In this document: in pieces, positions 7,854 to 17,342 of the stretch
Layout of the letters: each line of letters opens with the position of its first letter
Numbering within the stretch: the first letter of the stretch is position 1
Assembly: GCA_947644545.1 (NCBI GenBank)
Contig: CANRZW010000009.1
Location: 40,201-104,200 of the forward strand
Source of the DNA: an uncultured Lachnospiraceae bacterium
GTDB lineage: Bacteria; Bacillota; Clostridia; Lachnospirales; Lachnospiraceae
DNA: 64,000 nucleotides
Direction: 5' to 3'
Program-made: the position numbers and the translations under genes
Notes under the pieces: model-generated
Told to the model about the DNA's origin: nothing
Databases searched by the model: none
What the model saw: only the letters and a program-made list of their open reading frames with translations

Positions 7854-9596
7854 TCAGGGCGCCGCCGGAACCGTAAATTCCAGCAGGCCGAACACAAACT
7901 GTTCGCTGTTCTGCACATGTTCCAGACTAAGCTGTTCCTTGCCAAGATCATCCACCGCCGTCACCTGCAGATAATAGATTCCCGCTTCCAGACCTTTTGG
8001 CATAGTATATTCTGTCTGCTCGATCTGTGTCTGTTCAAAGAGCAGTCTCTGCATCCCTGCATCCTCATAAATACGGAGATTATAGGTGATCGGCCGTCCC
8101 TGATAAGAATAGGACGTATCCCAGCTAAATCTGACGGAACCGTCCGCCAGCCGCTCAGGTTCCGCTACGAACATGGGAGCCGGATAAGCGGCCGCCTTAT
8201 GAAACGCCTCGTAATTACCCAGGATCCCCTCGTAAATACCGTCAATATACGGCATCAGCTCGTCCGGTCTCATATCCAGACATTCAATATCCGGAAACAG
8301 CGGCATCGTCTTCTCCAATACCGGTTTATAAGTGTCAATCAGCTCTGTCACCCGGCTCTTTGTTACGCTGTCCGCGAGCAGTTCTCTCATCTTACGATCC
8401 AGCTTGTCGATGCTTCCTTCCAGACGCAGATACCTGCGGTGCAGGATACTGACATTGAGCGTCTGGATGCCACGAAGGGAATCCGGCTGGCTGAAAGAAG
8501 ACCTGTGTTCCCCAAACCGGAGCGCCCCGTCAAAGTCCCAGGGAATGAAATACCATGTGAGAGAATTATCCGGGTTGTACAGGATGTAATTGTGATTGGT
8601 GATATCCTCATTTCCCATTAAAATATTAAAGGCGAGCCATGTCAGATAGTTGTCCTCATCAAAATAAGTGTTAAAGATCTCCTCAAAGTCCGCGGTCGTA
8701 TTGTTGACAGCCGTAAGCATCTGCAGCAGCTTCTCATGATCCGATCCTTCCCTGATCGACAGCACGGTCTCAAACGCTTCTTCTGAATAAGCAGGGTCAT
8801 CCACATTCAAAAGCACGTCGCTCATGGCAAAGCTGAAATCGCTCGCCTTATACATGACTGCATTGCTTCCCAGGCCCCTTGTCTCCAGATAAGTCTTATT
8901 GGGTTGTTCGGTCTCCGTATACAGTCCATAATAGACAAATTCCTGTTCTTCTTCCGGTAAAGAGGTGTCTCTGATCCACAGCCGCATAAAGTAAGTCCGG
9001 TAACCCGCGATATCGTCGATCTGTGCCAGCAGATCCGTCTGCAGTTTCGTCGCGATCTTGGAATCATCCCCCACATGCTTATTGATGTTCAGATTCTTCT
9101 GCCCGAAGAAAGTGCCGGCCTCCTCTTCGAGCTTCACCTTATAGCTCTTATAGGTGACGCCTCTGGAAGAATTTCCTCTGACGCGTATCGTCGCATTCTT
9201 GTGATCCAGATCCAGCAGCGGATCCGGTTTCCCGCCCTCCTCCAAAATCTGGATGTTGCAGTTGAGTACCGGATTATAGCTGTGGTCTCTGGCCGTATGA
9301 AGCGCAAATGCAGAGAAGTCCAGCATCTGGCCGCTCTCATCCTTGGTCGGAAATACACTGATATAGACATCATAGATATTGCTGTCCTGCTCATAGATCC
9401 CCTTATCTTCGTGCAGCCCTGCCCCGTTCAGATCGCTGTCCGCCATCTCCCAGTTCTCCAGCGAACTGCCTGCAGAACTCTCATCCGGCTCTTCGATCGG
9501 GATCAGGGAATTGGCATACAGAACCCCGAACGCAACCGCCGCCGTCACGGTCGCCAATACCAAAGCCATTTTCTCGTTTATCTTCCATCGTTTCAT
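7854..9596 (-). CDS. CotH-family protein kinase-like protein, membrane anchored
   Basis: About 580 residues. An N-terminal signal anchor (KMALVLATVTAAVAFGVLYA) is followed by the CotH domain: a strand-rich region with RVRGNSSRG and KSYKVKLEE, the SNAVMYKAS segment, NHNYILYN, and the catalytic-type WYFIPWDFDGALRFG near residue 360. A fibronectin-like C-terminal domain follows (VRFSWDTSYSY to YYLQVTAVDD). In Bacillus, CotH is an atypical kinase that phosphorylates spore-coat proteins. Here the anchor and Fn3-like tail suggest action outside the membrane. The ATG at 9596 is preferred; ATGs at 9620 and 9650 are in frame. It directly follows pelG, so it probably works on the Pel machine or polymer. 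Confidence 0.87.
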   Translation of the reverse strand: MKRWKINEKMALVLATVTAAVAFGVLYANSLIPIEEPDESSAGSSLENWEMADSDLNGAGLHEDKGIYEQDSNIYDVYISVFPTKDESGQMLDFSAFALHTARDHSYNPVLNCNIQILEEGGKPDPLLDLDHKNATIRVRGNSSRGVTYKSYKVKLEEEAGTFFGQKNLNINKHVGDDSKIATKLQTDLLAQIDDIAGYRTYFMRLWIRDTSLPEEEQEFVYYGLYTETEQPNKTYLETRGLGSNAVMYKASDFSFAMSDVLLNVDDPAYSEEAFETVLSIREGSDHEKLLQMLTAVNNTTADFEEIFNTYFDEDNYLTWLAFNILMGNEDITNHNYILYNPDNSLTWYFIPWDFDGALRFGEHRSSFSQPDSLRGIQTLNVSILHRRYLRLEGSIDKLDRKMRELLADSVTKSRVTELIDTYKPVLEKTMPLFPDIECLDMRPDELMPYIDGIYEGILGNYEAFHKAAAYPAPMFVAEPERLADGSVRFSWDTSYSYQGRPITYNLRIYEDAGMQRLLFEQTQIEQTEYTMPKGLEAGIYYLQVTAVDDLGKEQLSLEHVQNSEQFVFGLLEFTVPAAP

Positions 9597-9671
9597 AACA
9601 ATACCTAACCCTATTCTCATTTCTGCTTCCGCTTCCTGCCAAATCCCCATACGAGAGTGATCGCAAGACCA

Positions 9672-11057
9672 TTATTCTCCACGGCACATCAGATAGACAT
9701 TTAAATGCGCCAGGCGGTATCTGAGCCTCCAGAAGGACAAGATCCATCCGCAAAGTCCACCGATCAGAAGCGGCAGCGCATAAAACGGCCTGCCGAATAT
9801 ACATGCCGCCACCGCCAGCGCCGCCGTGACCAGAAGAAAGATACATGGTCCGATACAGGCGCCCATGTGGTCCTCGAAATAATACAGAAAGATAACCGTA
9901 AAATACATGCAGAATACCGTATACAATCCCATGCTTAGAATCATAAACATATTCAGCACCTGCGCACTGATATTTAAATAAGGAAAGAAAACATTTGCCA
10001 TACAGATCAGAACCACCGTGATAATCAACTGTACCTCATACACAAAGAACAACTGATAACGGATCGTATTATTCATATTCTCCCGTTCCTTCTCGATCCT
10101 GGCGTAGGACCCCTGATTCAACGCAGACAGGTATGCCACATACTTTTCGTAGAAGGCGGTCTCCGCCTTCACCACAAAAATAACGAGTGCAGACATGTTG
10201 ACTGCGATCGCCAGAAACATTGCCAGATCGTAAACAGGCGTCGTACTAAAGATACTGACCTGCTCTCTCATATCGGAAAAAGCCCAGTAGATCATCGTAC
10301 TCACATAAAATCCCAGCATATAACAAAAGCCGCTGATGGTCAGTTTCGGATATTTGGTAAACCAGGTAAGCCAGACAAAGAACCGCTTTCCCGGCTTTCC
10401 AAACGCTTTCACACACCAGAAGACCAGCAGGAAAACTACCAGAAAGTAGCCGCACAGCAACGCCAGATATGCCGACAAAACAACCGGCCAGCCAACAATG
10501 CCCGTACAGATTAAATAGACAACCGCCGCCAGAAGCAGCCCCACAAAAAAGCTGAAAGTAACCTCCTTATACTGTTTCAACGCCGACACATAAGTCATGA
10601 TATTGTAGGTATTTGTTATCATCACCCCCAGGCAATAATAAATAACCAGAAAATACAACGGTATGTCACTATAGAAATACATGCCGGCACATAACAGAAA
10701 CATCAGGACGCCGGACAGAACCGTGCCCAATGTCAGTGTTCCGAATACCGAGGCGCAAATCTCCTTCTCCGATTCCCGAAACACACAGTCGGAAATATAG
10801 CGCGACAGCGTCGTACTGAATAGAGAAGAGATCAATATGGAGATCAGAAAAATATAGGTAAAGGAGGAGACAAAGAACCGGCTTTCCAACTCTGAGATAT
10901 CTGCCCTGTCCATCAGAAATTTCAATGACAGAAACAGGACCGCTGCCATCACAGACGGACCGATCGCGGTCATGGTCGCGTAAATGCTTCCCCAGATACC
11001 GGATACCAGTGTCTTCCTTCCATAGATTTTTCGAAGCTCAAATCCAATTCCTGCCAT
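9672..11057 (-). CDS. pelG: Pel polysaccharide membrane protein PelG
   Basis: A 461-residue polytopic membrane protein with about twelve hydrophobic segments. The N-terminus MAGIGFELRKIYGRKTL and the following GIWGSIYATMTAIGPS are typical of PelG, a member of the MATE/polysaccharide transporter-like superfamily. In the Pel system PelG forms the synthase complex with the glycosyltransferase PelF and the regulators PelD and PelE, and is thought to help move the chain across the membrane. It follows pelF with only a few bases between, and cotH comes next. Length matches known PelG proteins (about 450). Confidence 0.93.
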   Translation of the reverse strand: MAGIGFELRKIYGRKTLVSGIWGSIYATMTAIGPSVMAAVLFLSLKFLMDRADISELESRFFVSSFTYIFLISILISSLFSTTLSRYISDCVFRESEKEICASVFGTLTLGTVLSGVLMFLLCAGMYFYSDIPLYFLVIYYCLGVMITNTYNIMTYVSALKQYKEVTFSFFVGLLLAAVVYLICTGIVGWPVVLSAYLALLCGYFLVVFLLVFWCVKAFGKPGKRFFVWLTWFTKYPKLTISGFCYMLGFYVSTMIYWAFSDMREQVSIFSTTPVYDLAMFLAIAVNMSALVIFVVKAETAFYEKYVAYLSALNQGSYARIEKERENMNNTIRYQLFFVYEVQLIITVVLICMANVFFPYLNISAQVLNMFMILSMGLYTVFCMYFTVIFLYYFEDHMGACIGPCIFLLVTAALAVAACIFGRPFYALPLLIGGLCGWILSFWRLRYRLAHLNVYLMCRGE

Positions 11058-11063
11058 CTCCTG

Positions 11064-12488
11064 CTATGCCTCCTTCTGCTCCCCCAGATCCGTGTAAAGC
11101 TTACGAAATTCCTCCAGCATCACGCTTTTGCTGTAATACATCTCCACCCGCTTTCTGCCGATTCTGCCCATGCGCCTGCACATCTTCGGATCCCTGATAC
11201 AACGGATGACCGCGTCTGCCATCGCTTCGCTGTTCATGACCGGTACAACGATACCGGCGCTGCCAAGCGAATCTCCCGTCTCCCCTTCCAACAATGCGCG
11301 GCAGCTGCCCACATTCGTAGCGACAAAGGGGATCTTAGCCGCCATTCCCTCTAACATCGCCAGGGGCTGTCCTTCACTGATGCTGGACAATAGCAGCAGA
11401 TCAATATCCGGAAGATGTTCCTTCACGTTCACCTGCCCCAGGAAATGAATGTCCGAAGTGCCAAGCTCCTCTATAAGCTCCAGACATTCTTCATAATACT
11501 CCGGATTCTCTCCGCAGTTTCCCATAATCTTTAACTTTGCTCCGGGTATCGTCTGTTTGACAAGATCGAACGCCAGCAGCATTGTCTTCACATCCTTGAT
11601 CGGCACGACTCGCAAGACCGCTCCGATCGTAAATTCTTCCACCGATCCATGCTTCCTTGTTCGACAGATATCATATTCCTTCACATCCACACCGTTCGGA
11701 ATGATCACGGTCTTCTGTGCCGGACACCCCAGCTCTACCTGCAAGGATCTGCTCACCCCAAACAGACTGGTGACCCGGCCGGCCTGCCGATATGCTATGT
11801 AAGAGAGCTTCTTGAAAAAGTTGATCCATATTTCCTTGAAATCTCCTTCCACCCAGTGGGAGCGGATGATATCCTCCTCCCGCTCTCTTGTATAGATCCC
11901 ATGCTCCGACAACAGAAGCGGCTTCTTCTCCACATAGGAAGCACAGCTTCCCATAATACCGGCGTACCCGGTGGATACGGCATGATAGAGATCTGCCTTC
12001 GGAATCTCCTCCGATAAGATATACATAAACGGGAAATAAATGCCTCTGAAATTCCACAGGAAATGATTAAACACCTTCTTGGAGCCCTGTCTTTGGTACT
12101 CTTCCAGACAGATCTCAAAAAAGGATTCGCTCAACAGAATATCCCCCAGATACTTTCGATATTTCCTGATCAGCTCCAAAATACCGACCCAGTCAATCTC
12201 TTCCACCGATGCAATCACCAGGTTTTTCAGGACTGCCCTCTCTTCCCTGGACAATACCACTTTATGATGAGTCTTGCGGAATTCTTCGTCTCCCAGATAG
12301 ATCGTGCGGATCTCTTTCACATTTTCTGGAATATCATAAGAGTACTCGTACATCTCCTCCCTGGTAGTCGCAAGCGCCCAGATCACAAATTCCACATCTT
12401 TATATGCACTGCATAAAGTTTGGATCCAGCTTGAGACACCGCCCGGTACATACGGATAGCAGCCTTCACAGATCAGGCACACGCGCAT
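11064..12488 (-). CDS. pelF: Pel polysaccharide glycosyltransferase PelF
   Basis: A 474-residue GT4-family glycosyltransferase. The N-terminus MRVCLICEGCYPYVPGGVSSW is diagnostic for PelF. SEHGIYTREREEDI lies in the middle, and the C-terminal nucleotide-sugar domain has GAVLRVVPIKDVKTML and SISEGQPLAMLEGMA, whose E-x7-E pattern is the retaining GT4 motif. PelF polymerises partially de-N-acetylated galactosamine-rich Pel from a UDP-sugar in the cytoplasm. It is preceded by the DUF2194-like gene and followed by pelG, with very short gaps, so all are translated from one mRNA. Confidence 0.95.
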   Translation of the reverse strand: MRVCLICEGCYPYVPGGVSSWIQTLCSAYKDVEFVIWALATTREEMYEYSYDIPENVKEIRTIYLGDEEFRKTHHKVVLSREERAVLKNLVIASVEEIDWVGILELIRKYRKYLGDILLSESFFEICLEEYQRQGSKKVFNHFLWNFRGIYFPFMYILSEEIPKADLYHAVSTGYAGIMGSCASYVEKKPLLLSEHGIYTREREEDIIRSHWVEGDFKEIWINFFKKLSYIAYRQAGRVTSLFGVSRSLQVELGCPAQKTVIIPNGVDVKEYDICRTRKHGSVEEFTIGAVLRVVPIKDVKTMLLAFDLVKQTIPGAKLKIMGNCGENPEYYEECLELIEELGTSDIHFLGQVNVKEHLPDIDLLLLSSISEGQPLAMLEGMAAKIPFVATNVGSCRALLEGETGDSLGSAGIVVPVMNSEAMADAVIRCIRDPKMCRRMGRIGRKRVEMYYSKSVMLEEFRKLYTDLGEQKEA

Positions 12489-12491
12489 AGC

Positions 12492-14195
12492 TTATTCCTC
12501 CTCCATTATGATGACCGCATGACTTTGCTGCACATGCAGAATATAGTAACCGTTGCCCGCATTCTCATAGCTCAGTCCCTCCGCCTCCCTGATCCTGCCG
12601 TTGGTCCTGAAGAAAAATGCCTGCCCTTTTACCGCATTGCTGCAGTCAAGTTCCACCCTGTCTTTGTCTTTCTTCCATGTATAATCCAGATTCACATAAC
12701 TCCTGATATCATTCTGTGTCTGGGACAGCACTTTTCCCTCCAGCCACGGAACTTTCTTCAAGATCTCTTTCTCAAACAACCCGATCTGTCGTTTGTCCAC
12801 ATCCCAGGATGCCGTTTCCTCATCCTCCGCGATCAGCGTATTGATATCAAACACATGCGATACCATGCCATATGCACCCAACAGGGAACAGATTCCAAAA
12901 AGGTTTCCTTCCTCCATCGAATTTCCCACGGTCGCCGCCGGGAACTCCAGATACTCCTTGTCACAGGAAAACCCCGTTCCCCTGCCGCTGCCAAGCATCT
13001 TTCTCACAACCTGAATCTTCACATCCGGAATGTTCAGCATATTTTCCGAAAATGTCTCCGTCTGTAGTGCCAGTCCCCGGATCTCATAGTTCGTAAAGAC
13101 AGAACGGAATTCATCGATAAAGTTTTGATTAAAATAAATCTCCTTATCGTTCTCACAATTCGCCGCATAGATCAGTTCTCCGTTATACTGCAGCGCCGAT
13201 TTGCCGATGGTAGTAAACAGGCTGTCGTTGATCTCGGGGAAACTTTGGTCCGACGAAGCCGCCGCCAGTATACTGGAAGTATACGGCGTATCTGTCCGCA
13301 GCGACATTCCCTGCAGATCCGGCCATACCACATCCCTGACAAAACTTTCCGTGGAGCAGCCGTACATCTGCATACACAGCTTATCGTTAATAAATGTTAT
13401 CATCGGGAAATTGTCCAGGAAGACCGTCTTGCTCCCCAGCACCGGATAGATCATATCTTCCAGCATCACTCCGGCTGCCCCTGTCAAAAGTCCTGCGCAG
13501 TGAAGATCCGCAAGATAGGTCCCGTTGATCAGGCAGATCTTCCCCGCTCCGTACTCACATGTATACAGTACCGGGACGTCACTGTCCCCATCCCGAATAT
13601 AGACTTTGGCATCTTCCCCTACCGCCAGCCATGTGGACAGATCATATCCTGCATAGAACATCTCCTCCGCCTGTACCGGCAGCAATGCCTCCTCAAAACA
13701 CAGTCTGTTATAATTCTCCCGCACAGACTTCTCCCGGATCCCAAGGAGCGGCCACAGATAAGAATCCTCATTCCCTTCCGGAAGGCCTGCCGCCAGGATC
13801 ACTTTGCCGCCCCCGGACACAAATTGCCCCAATTTCCTTAAATCCGTATAACTGCCCACCGAATCGTCACAGAAGACTACCAGCGCATCCCGCTCTAACT
13901 TCTCCGGATCCAGCTGTTTTACTTCCCTGACCGTATAATGCAGATCTGTAAAGATCTGTCTGCTGTTATGATATATTTTCTCATAAATATCTTTCCCGCC
14001 GTCGCCCACGATCCACACCTGGGGCTTTTCCGCATCCTTTAACAGTCTCGTCTCGACAAATTCGCTTTGCTCCTCCTGTATATTCCTGATCTGAACATGC
14101 CTCGCACGTTCCTCGTTCATGTTATAGAGCATAAAGACACAACTGACGACGGTTACGATCAACACCACATACAGCATTCTCTTCCATGACAGCAT
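12492..14195 (-). CDS. Membrane-anchored extracellular protein of the pel operon (DUF2194-like)
   Basis: A 567-residue protein with one N-terminal membrane segment (MLYVVLIVTVVSCVFMLYNM) and a large extracytoplasmic part. An early alpha/beta region (KPQVWIVGDGGKDIYEKI, GQFVSGGGKVILAAGLP) resembles a GATase/ThuA-like fold, followed by a long region that may be a divergent polysaccharide-deacetylase-like domain, as in DUF2194 proteins found beside PelF. Typical NodB metal and base motifs (such as TFDDG) are not obvious, so catalytic activity is uncertain. Its place between pelE and pelF is where Gram-positive pel operons carry the deacetylase gene, so it may replace that function or act as a scaffold. 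Family assignment is tentative. Confidence 0.75.
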   Translation of the reverse strand: MLSWKRMLYVVLIVTVVSCVFMLYNMNEERARHVQIRNIQEEQSEFVETRLLKDAEKPQVWIVGDGGKDIYEKIYHNSRQIFTDLHYTVREVKQLDPEKLERDALVVFCDDSVGSYTDLRKLGQFVSGGGKVILAAGLPEGNEDSYLWPLLGIREKSVRENYNRLCFEEALLPVQAEEMFYAGYDLSTWLAVGEDAKVYIRDGDSDVPVLYTCEYGAGKICLINGTYLADLHCAGLLTGAAGVMLEDMIYPVLGSKTVFLDNFPMITFINDKLCMQMYGCSTESFVRDVVWPDLQGMSLRTDTPYTSSILAAASSDQSFPEINDSLFTTIGKSALQYNGELIYAANCENDKEIYFNQNFIDEFRSVFTNYEIRGLALQTETFSENMLNIPDVKIQVVRKMLGSGRGTGFSCDKEYLEFPAATVGNSMEEGNLFGICSLLGAYGMVSHVFDINTLIAEDEETASWDVDKRQIGLFEKEILKKVPWLEGKVLSQTQNDIRSYVNLDYTWKKDKDRVELDCSNAVKGQAFFFRTNGRIREAEGLSYENAGNGYYILHVQQSHAVIIMEEE

Positions 14196-14199
14196 TCTC

Positions 14200-15090
14200 T
14201 TATCCTCTCTGCATCCAATACCGCACTCTCTCCAGCCCCTGCGCTGACAGCCTGATCTGCCTGTCTTTTTGCAGTTCGGCTATACACGCATGAAATTTCT
14301 TCTTCTCTCTCCTCCGGTAAAACAATTCCGTCATCTTCATATAACTGTTTTCATTCTTTAGTCTGTCACGCCTTTGGTCCCAGAGCTGTTCGGCTGCCTG
14401 GAACCGCTCCAGTTCTATCAGATAAGCCATCCACTTCTCATAATCCAGGTCCAAAAGCACGCTCTCGTCAATCAAAACCTGTGCTTCCATCAGGCTGCAA
14501 TATTTCTTTCTGTACATTTCCTGTTCTCTGCCGGACAGAACCTGGCTCTCTATCAGTTTCCGCAGGGCTTCACATACTTCCCTGAATTTTTCGCTGTCCT
14601 CCTGATCCTGCTCATATGCCCTGCTGCACTCCAGCCAACGCTGATGCAGGACTCGGTAGACTTCCATTTTGGTAGCCGCCACATAATGTACGGACTCCGA
14701 ATCCTCATCCTTCTCTGCCGCCAGAAGCGCCTTGTAATTCTCACTGATATCTTTCTTCAACTGCCGCAAAAGAAGCGCCCGCTTCTCCCGGTTCTCATTG
14801 ATCGCCATGGCATCCTCCACCGGAACCACATTCAACTCTTCCTCCATGTTCGGATGCTCTTCCATCTTTTTAATGCTGTTACGGCCAACAAGAGACTCCC
14901 TGTCATATTTTCCCTGCCCAAACAGCCTGCCTAAAATACGCGGAAGAAAATAAAGGACAAAACCGAGGACCGGAAGAAACAGGAAGAAGACCGTAACGCC
15001 TGCCCCTTCTTTCCGCACCGCCTTCACAACGGCATAACACACTGCAGCGATGAGATTCCCGATCAACAGCGCCATCAAAAGTCTTTCCAT
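14200..15090 (-). CDS. pelE: PelE-like membrane protein
   Basis: A 296-residue protein with two adjacent N-terminal membrane helices (LLMALLIGNLIAAVCYAVV and VTVFFLFLPVLGFVLYFLP) and a long cytoplasmic all-helical part (KDISENYKALLAAEKDEDSES, YEKWMAYLIELERFQAAEQLW) that looks like TPR-type repeats. This is the architecture of PelE, which links PelD to the PelF-PelG synthase in the inner membrane. Sequence conservation in PelE is low, so the call leans on architecture and position between pelD and pelF. Its start overlaps the end of pelD by 16 bases, indicating coupled translation. Confidence 0.75.
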   Translation of the reverse strand: MERLLMALLIGNLIAAVCYAVVKAVRKEGAGVTVFFLFLPVLGFVLYFLPRILGRLFGQGKYDRESLVGRNSIKKMEEHPNMEEELNVVPVEDAMAINENREKRALLLRQLKKDISENYKALLAAEKDEDSESVHYVAATKMEVYRVLHQRWLECSRAYEQDQEDSEKFREVCEALRKLIESQVLSGREQEMYRKKYCSLMEAQVLIDESVLLDLDYEKWMAYLIELERFQAAEQLWDQRRDRLKNENSYMKMTELFYRRREKKKFHACIAELQKDRQIRLSAQGLERVRYWMQRG

Positions 15091-17222
15091 TCCATTTCCT
15101 CCGAATCCTCAAATGCAGTGGTGATCTTTGCATCCAAACCACCTTCCGCAAGCCGCTTTTGCAGATACTCCACATCATCTGTACCGGTATTATTTAACAG
15201 CACATAGAGATTGCCGGACCCATCAGTACCGAGACAGTCTGTCGCGCGAAGCCCCTCGGCGGCCTTTCTGCATGCTTCTTCGAAACCGTCCCGGCCTGTG
15301 ATCTGCACCACGCAATACTCCGCCAGTTTCTTTTCGGCTCTCTCCCCGGCCAGGAGTATATTCCTGTGAAACGGTTCCGGCTTCATGACTTCCGTTCCCT
15401 GCAGATAGATCTCTTCCTTCATCAGTTCTTCATGATCCAGCGCACGTCCCACGGCTTCACGCAGAAGAAGCGAGAGTGTCTTCAATAGGTTTACATAATA
15501 TAGTGTCTGGCTTGTATAAGGCAATGTCTTAATGAGGATCGCAGCAACACAGTTCCCCTGGTACAGGATCGGCAGAACGATCGCCGGCTCCCCTTTCCAC
15601 ACATCGCCCTGGTACAGCTCTCCGGCGATGACGGAAGCCTGAATATCCGGATACGCAGTCAGATTCCAGGATTTTCCTTCCTGCGCAGATTCTTCATTCA
15701 ATGCATTGATCAGCCTGAGGTACGGACTGTCTTCCTTTACACGGTAAACAGCGACCGTATCCGTGTGTACCATCTCGGACACAATGGACACGATCTCCAT
15801 AAAGATTCTCTCCGGCTGCTGAACCATTAGACGGCTGACAACGCGGTACAACTTCGGAAATCCGTACTTGGAATCCAGAATACGCTCTTCATATTCGTTC
15901 TTGATCATGACATTCTCATCATTGATCGCTTTCAATTCCTCATATTCTTCTTCACGCATCACCAGCTCCCGACGCGTATCCCGCAGTTCTTCCCGCAGCA
16001 TGTCAGTCACATAGCTGATAACCAGGCCGAGAAATACAAATTCCATGATCTTAAGCACACTGCCGGCATAAGAGTAGAAATTCGTCATATTGAAAATATT
16101 CAGATCCTGCATAAATAAGTACGCCGCACTCGCCAAAATAACGGCCAGCGTACTCTGTCGTATACCGAGAAAAACGGAGATCAATATCACATAGATCGTC
16201 AGCCACTCAATCCGGGAGAACAGGCTGTGCGGCGCACTTATATAATTGACCGCAAAAAAAGCCGAGAATACCAGGAGATTCTCCAATGTCCTCCGTATAC
16301 CTGCCGGTATCCTGCCTTTCCTTACCCTTTTGCTCTTTGCCGCCGCTTTCTCATAAGAGATTCCGCCATCGGCAAACTGATCCTCCAACTTATGGAAGTC
16401 TGTCCACTCAGTCTCTTTTTTCAGACGGCCGTTATCCGCAAGTATCCATTGGTCCGTCTCTTCCCATTGTATCTTCTCTTCCGGGACCCCGGCCCTTTTT
16501 CCGATCAGCTCGAATAAGCGCTTCCTGGAAATCTCAAAACTGCCGGCAGCGTTATATACCCCCTGCTTTTCGGAATCCATTACCCGCTTGACGGCGTCCA
16601 CCAGATCCGCTGTATGCAGCGGCTGCAGAATATCATTGACGAGAACCGTTCCTTTCTTTCCTGCCATGACATCTGCAAATCCTCTGCTCAGAAAGTCCGT
16701 CGCTCCCTCCCTGGCCTGATCGGCATATAACGAGGATGCTCTGATCACTGCCCCATAGAGGCCATACTGCCTGCCGTAAAGCTGTAACATCTGCTCTTCT
16801 CTCACAAAGCGCATTCCTCTTTCACCCACAGGCATAACCGTCTGCTGTTCATCTGCCTTCTTAGCCGACTTTCCATAGACCTCCGTAGAGGACAACAGCA
16901 AAAAGCGCACATCCTTCCTATCTGACAGGATCTGCAGGGTACGAGTCAGTAAGGTAACATCCTCCTCCTCTTTTTCCTGATAAACACAGTCCATAAAATA
17001 TGTCCCTGCAAATACCACCCAGTCCGGCCGGATCGACTGCAATGTTTTACGGTAATTGTCGCCGCTCAGCGATATCTTATAAAATCTATATTTCCATCTT
17101 TCCGAGATCGTCCTTGGAAAGTCTCTGACCGATAGAAAATAGACGTCATTTCCCTCTTTATTCATCCGTTCGATAAATGTTTCTGCCAATTGATCCTTTG
17201 TACCGATATATGCTATTTTCAA
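15075..17222 (-). CDS. pelD: PelD-like c-di-GMP receptor with fused N-terminal SDR domain
   Basis: About 715 residues. Residues 1-270 resemble an extended SDR (KIAYIGTKDQ, LLLSSTEVYGKS, AVIRASSLY, QPLHTADLVDAV), but the GxxGxxG loop and the YxxxK pair are degenerate, so it is probably non-catalytic. Residues about 315-415 hold four membrane helices, then a coiled coil (TRRELVMREEEYEELK), a GAF domain (470-600), and a degenerate GGDEF domain lacking GGDEF. RATD near residue 660 fits the RxxD site by which PelD binds c-di-GMP. The TTG at 17222 is preferred (AGAGG nine bases upstream, Rossmann strand follows); an ATG at 17309 is possible but its GAGG is only three bases away. It is the first gene of the pel operon, facing the invertible promoter. 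Confidence 0.86.
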   Translation of the reverse strand: MKIAYIGTKDQLAETFIERMNKEGNDVYFLSVRDFPRTISERWKYRFYKISLSGDNYRKTLQSIRPDWVVFAGTYFMDCVYQEKEEEDVTLLTRTLQILSDRKDVRFLLLSSTEVYGKSAKKADEQQTVMPVGERGMRFVREEQMLQLYGRQYGLYGAVIRASSLYADQAREGATDFLSRGFADVMAGKKGTVLVNDILQPLHTADLVDAVKRVMDSEKQGVYNAAGSFEISRKRLFELIGKRAGVPEEKIQWEETDQWILADNGRLKKETEWTDFHKLEDQFADGGISYEKAAAKSKRVRKGRIPAGIRRTLENLLVFSAFFAVNYISAPHSLFSRIEWLTIYVILISVFLGIRQSTLAVILASAAYLFMQDLNIFNMTNFYSYAGSVLKIMEFVFLGLVISYVTDMLREELRDTRRELVMREEEYEELKAINDENVMIKNEYEERILDSKYGFPKLYRVVSRLMVQQPERIFMEIVSIVSEMVHTDTVAVYRVKEDSPYLRLINALNEESAQEGKSWNLTAYPDIQASVIAGELYQGDVWKGEPAIVLPILYQGNCVAAILIKTLPYTSQTLYYVNLLKTLSLLLREAVGRALDHEELMKEEIYLQGTEVMKPEPFHRNILLAGERAEKKLAEYCVVQITGRDGFEEACRKAAEGLRATDCLGTDGSGNLYVLLNNTGTDDVEYLQKRLAEGGLDAKITTAFEDSEEMEWKDF

Positions 17223-17325
17223 GAATCGTATCCTCTCGCTTTTCCGATATTTTGCAGCTTTCGATACGAAATCCCCACGCCTATGCTCTGCCTTCTCCCA
17301 TTGTGCCATGTTCCTCAGGTACCTT

Positions 17326-17342
17326 GAAGTACACTTTGACGA
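17326..17342 (+). repeat. Left inverted repeat of putative invertible promoter (IRL)
   Basis: GAAGTACACTTTGACGA. Its reverse complement matches the sequence at 17467-17483 at 13 of 17 positions, with an identical 10-base core AAAGTGTACT. The core is itself a short dyad, AAGT-AC-ACTT, around a two-base asymmetric centre, as expected for a serine recombinase crossover site. Confidence 0.75.
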
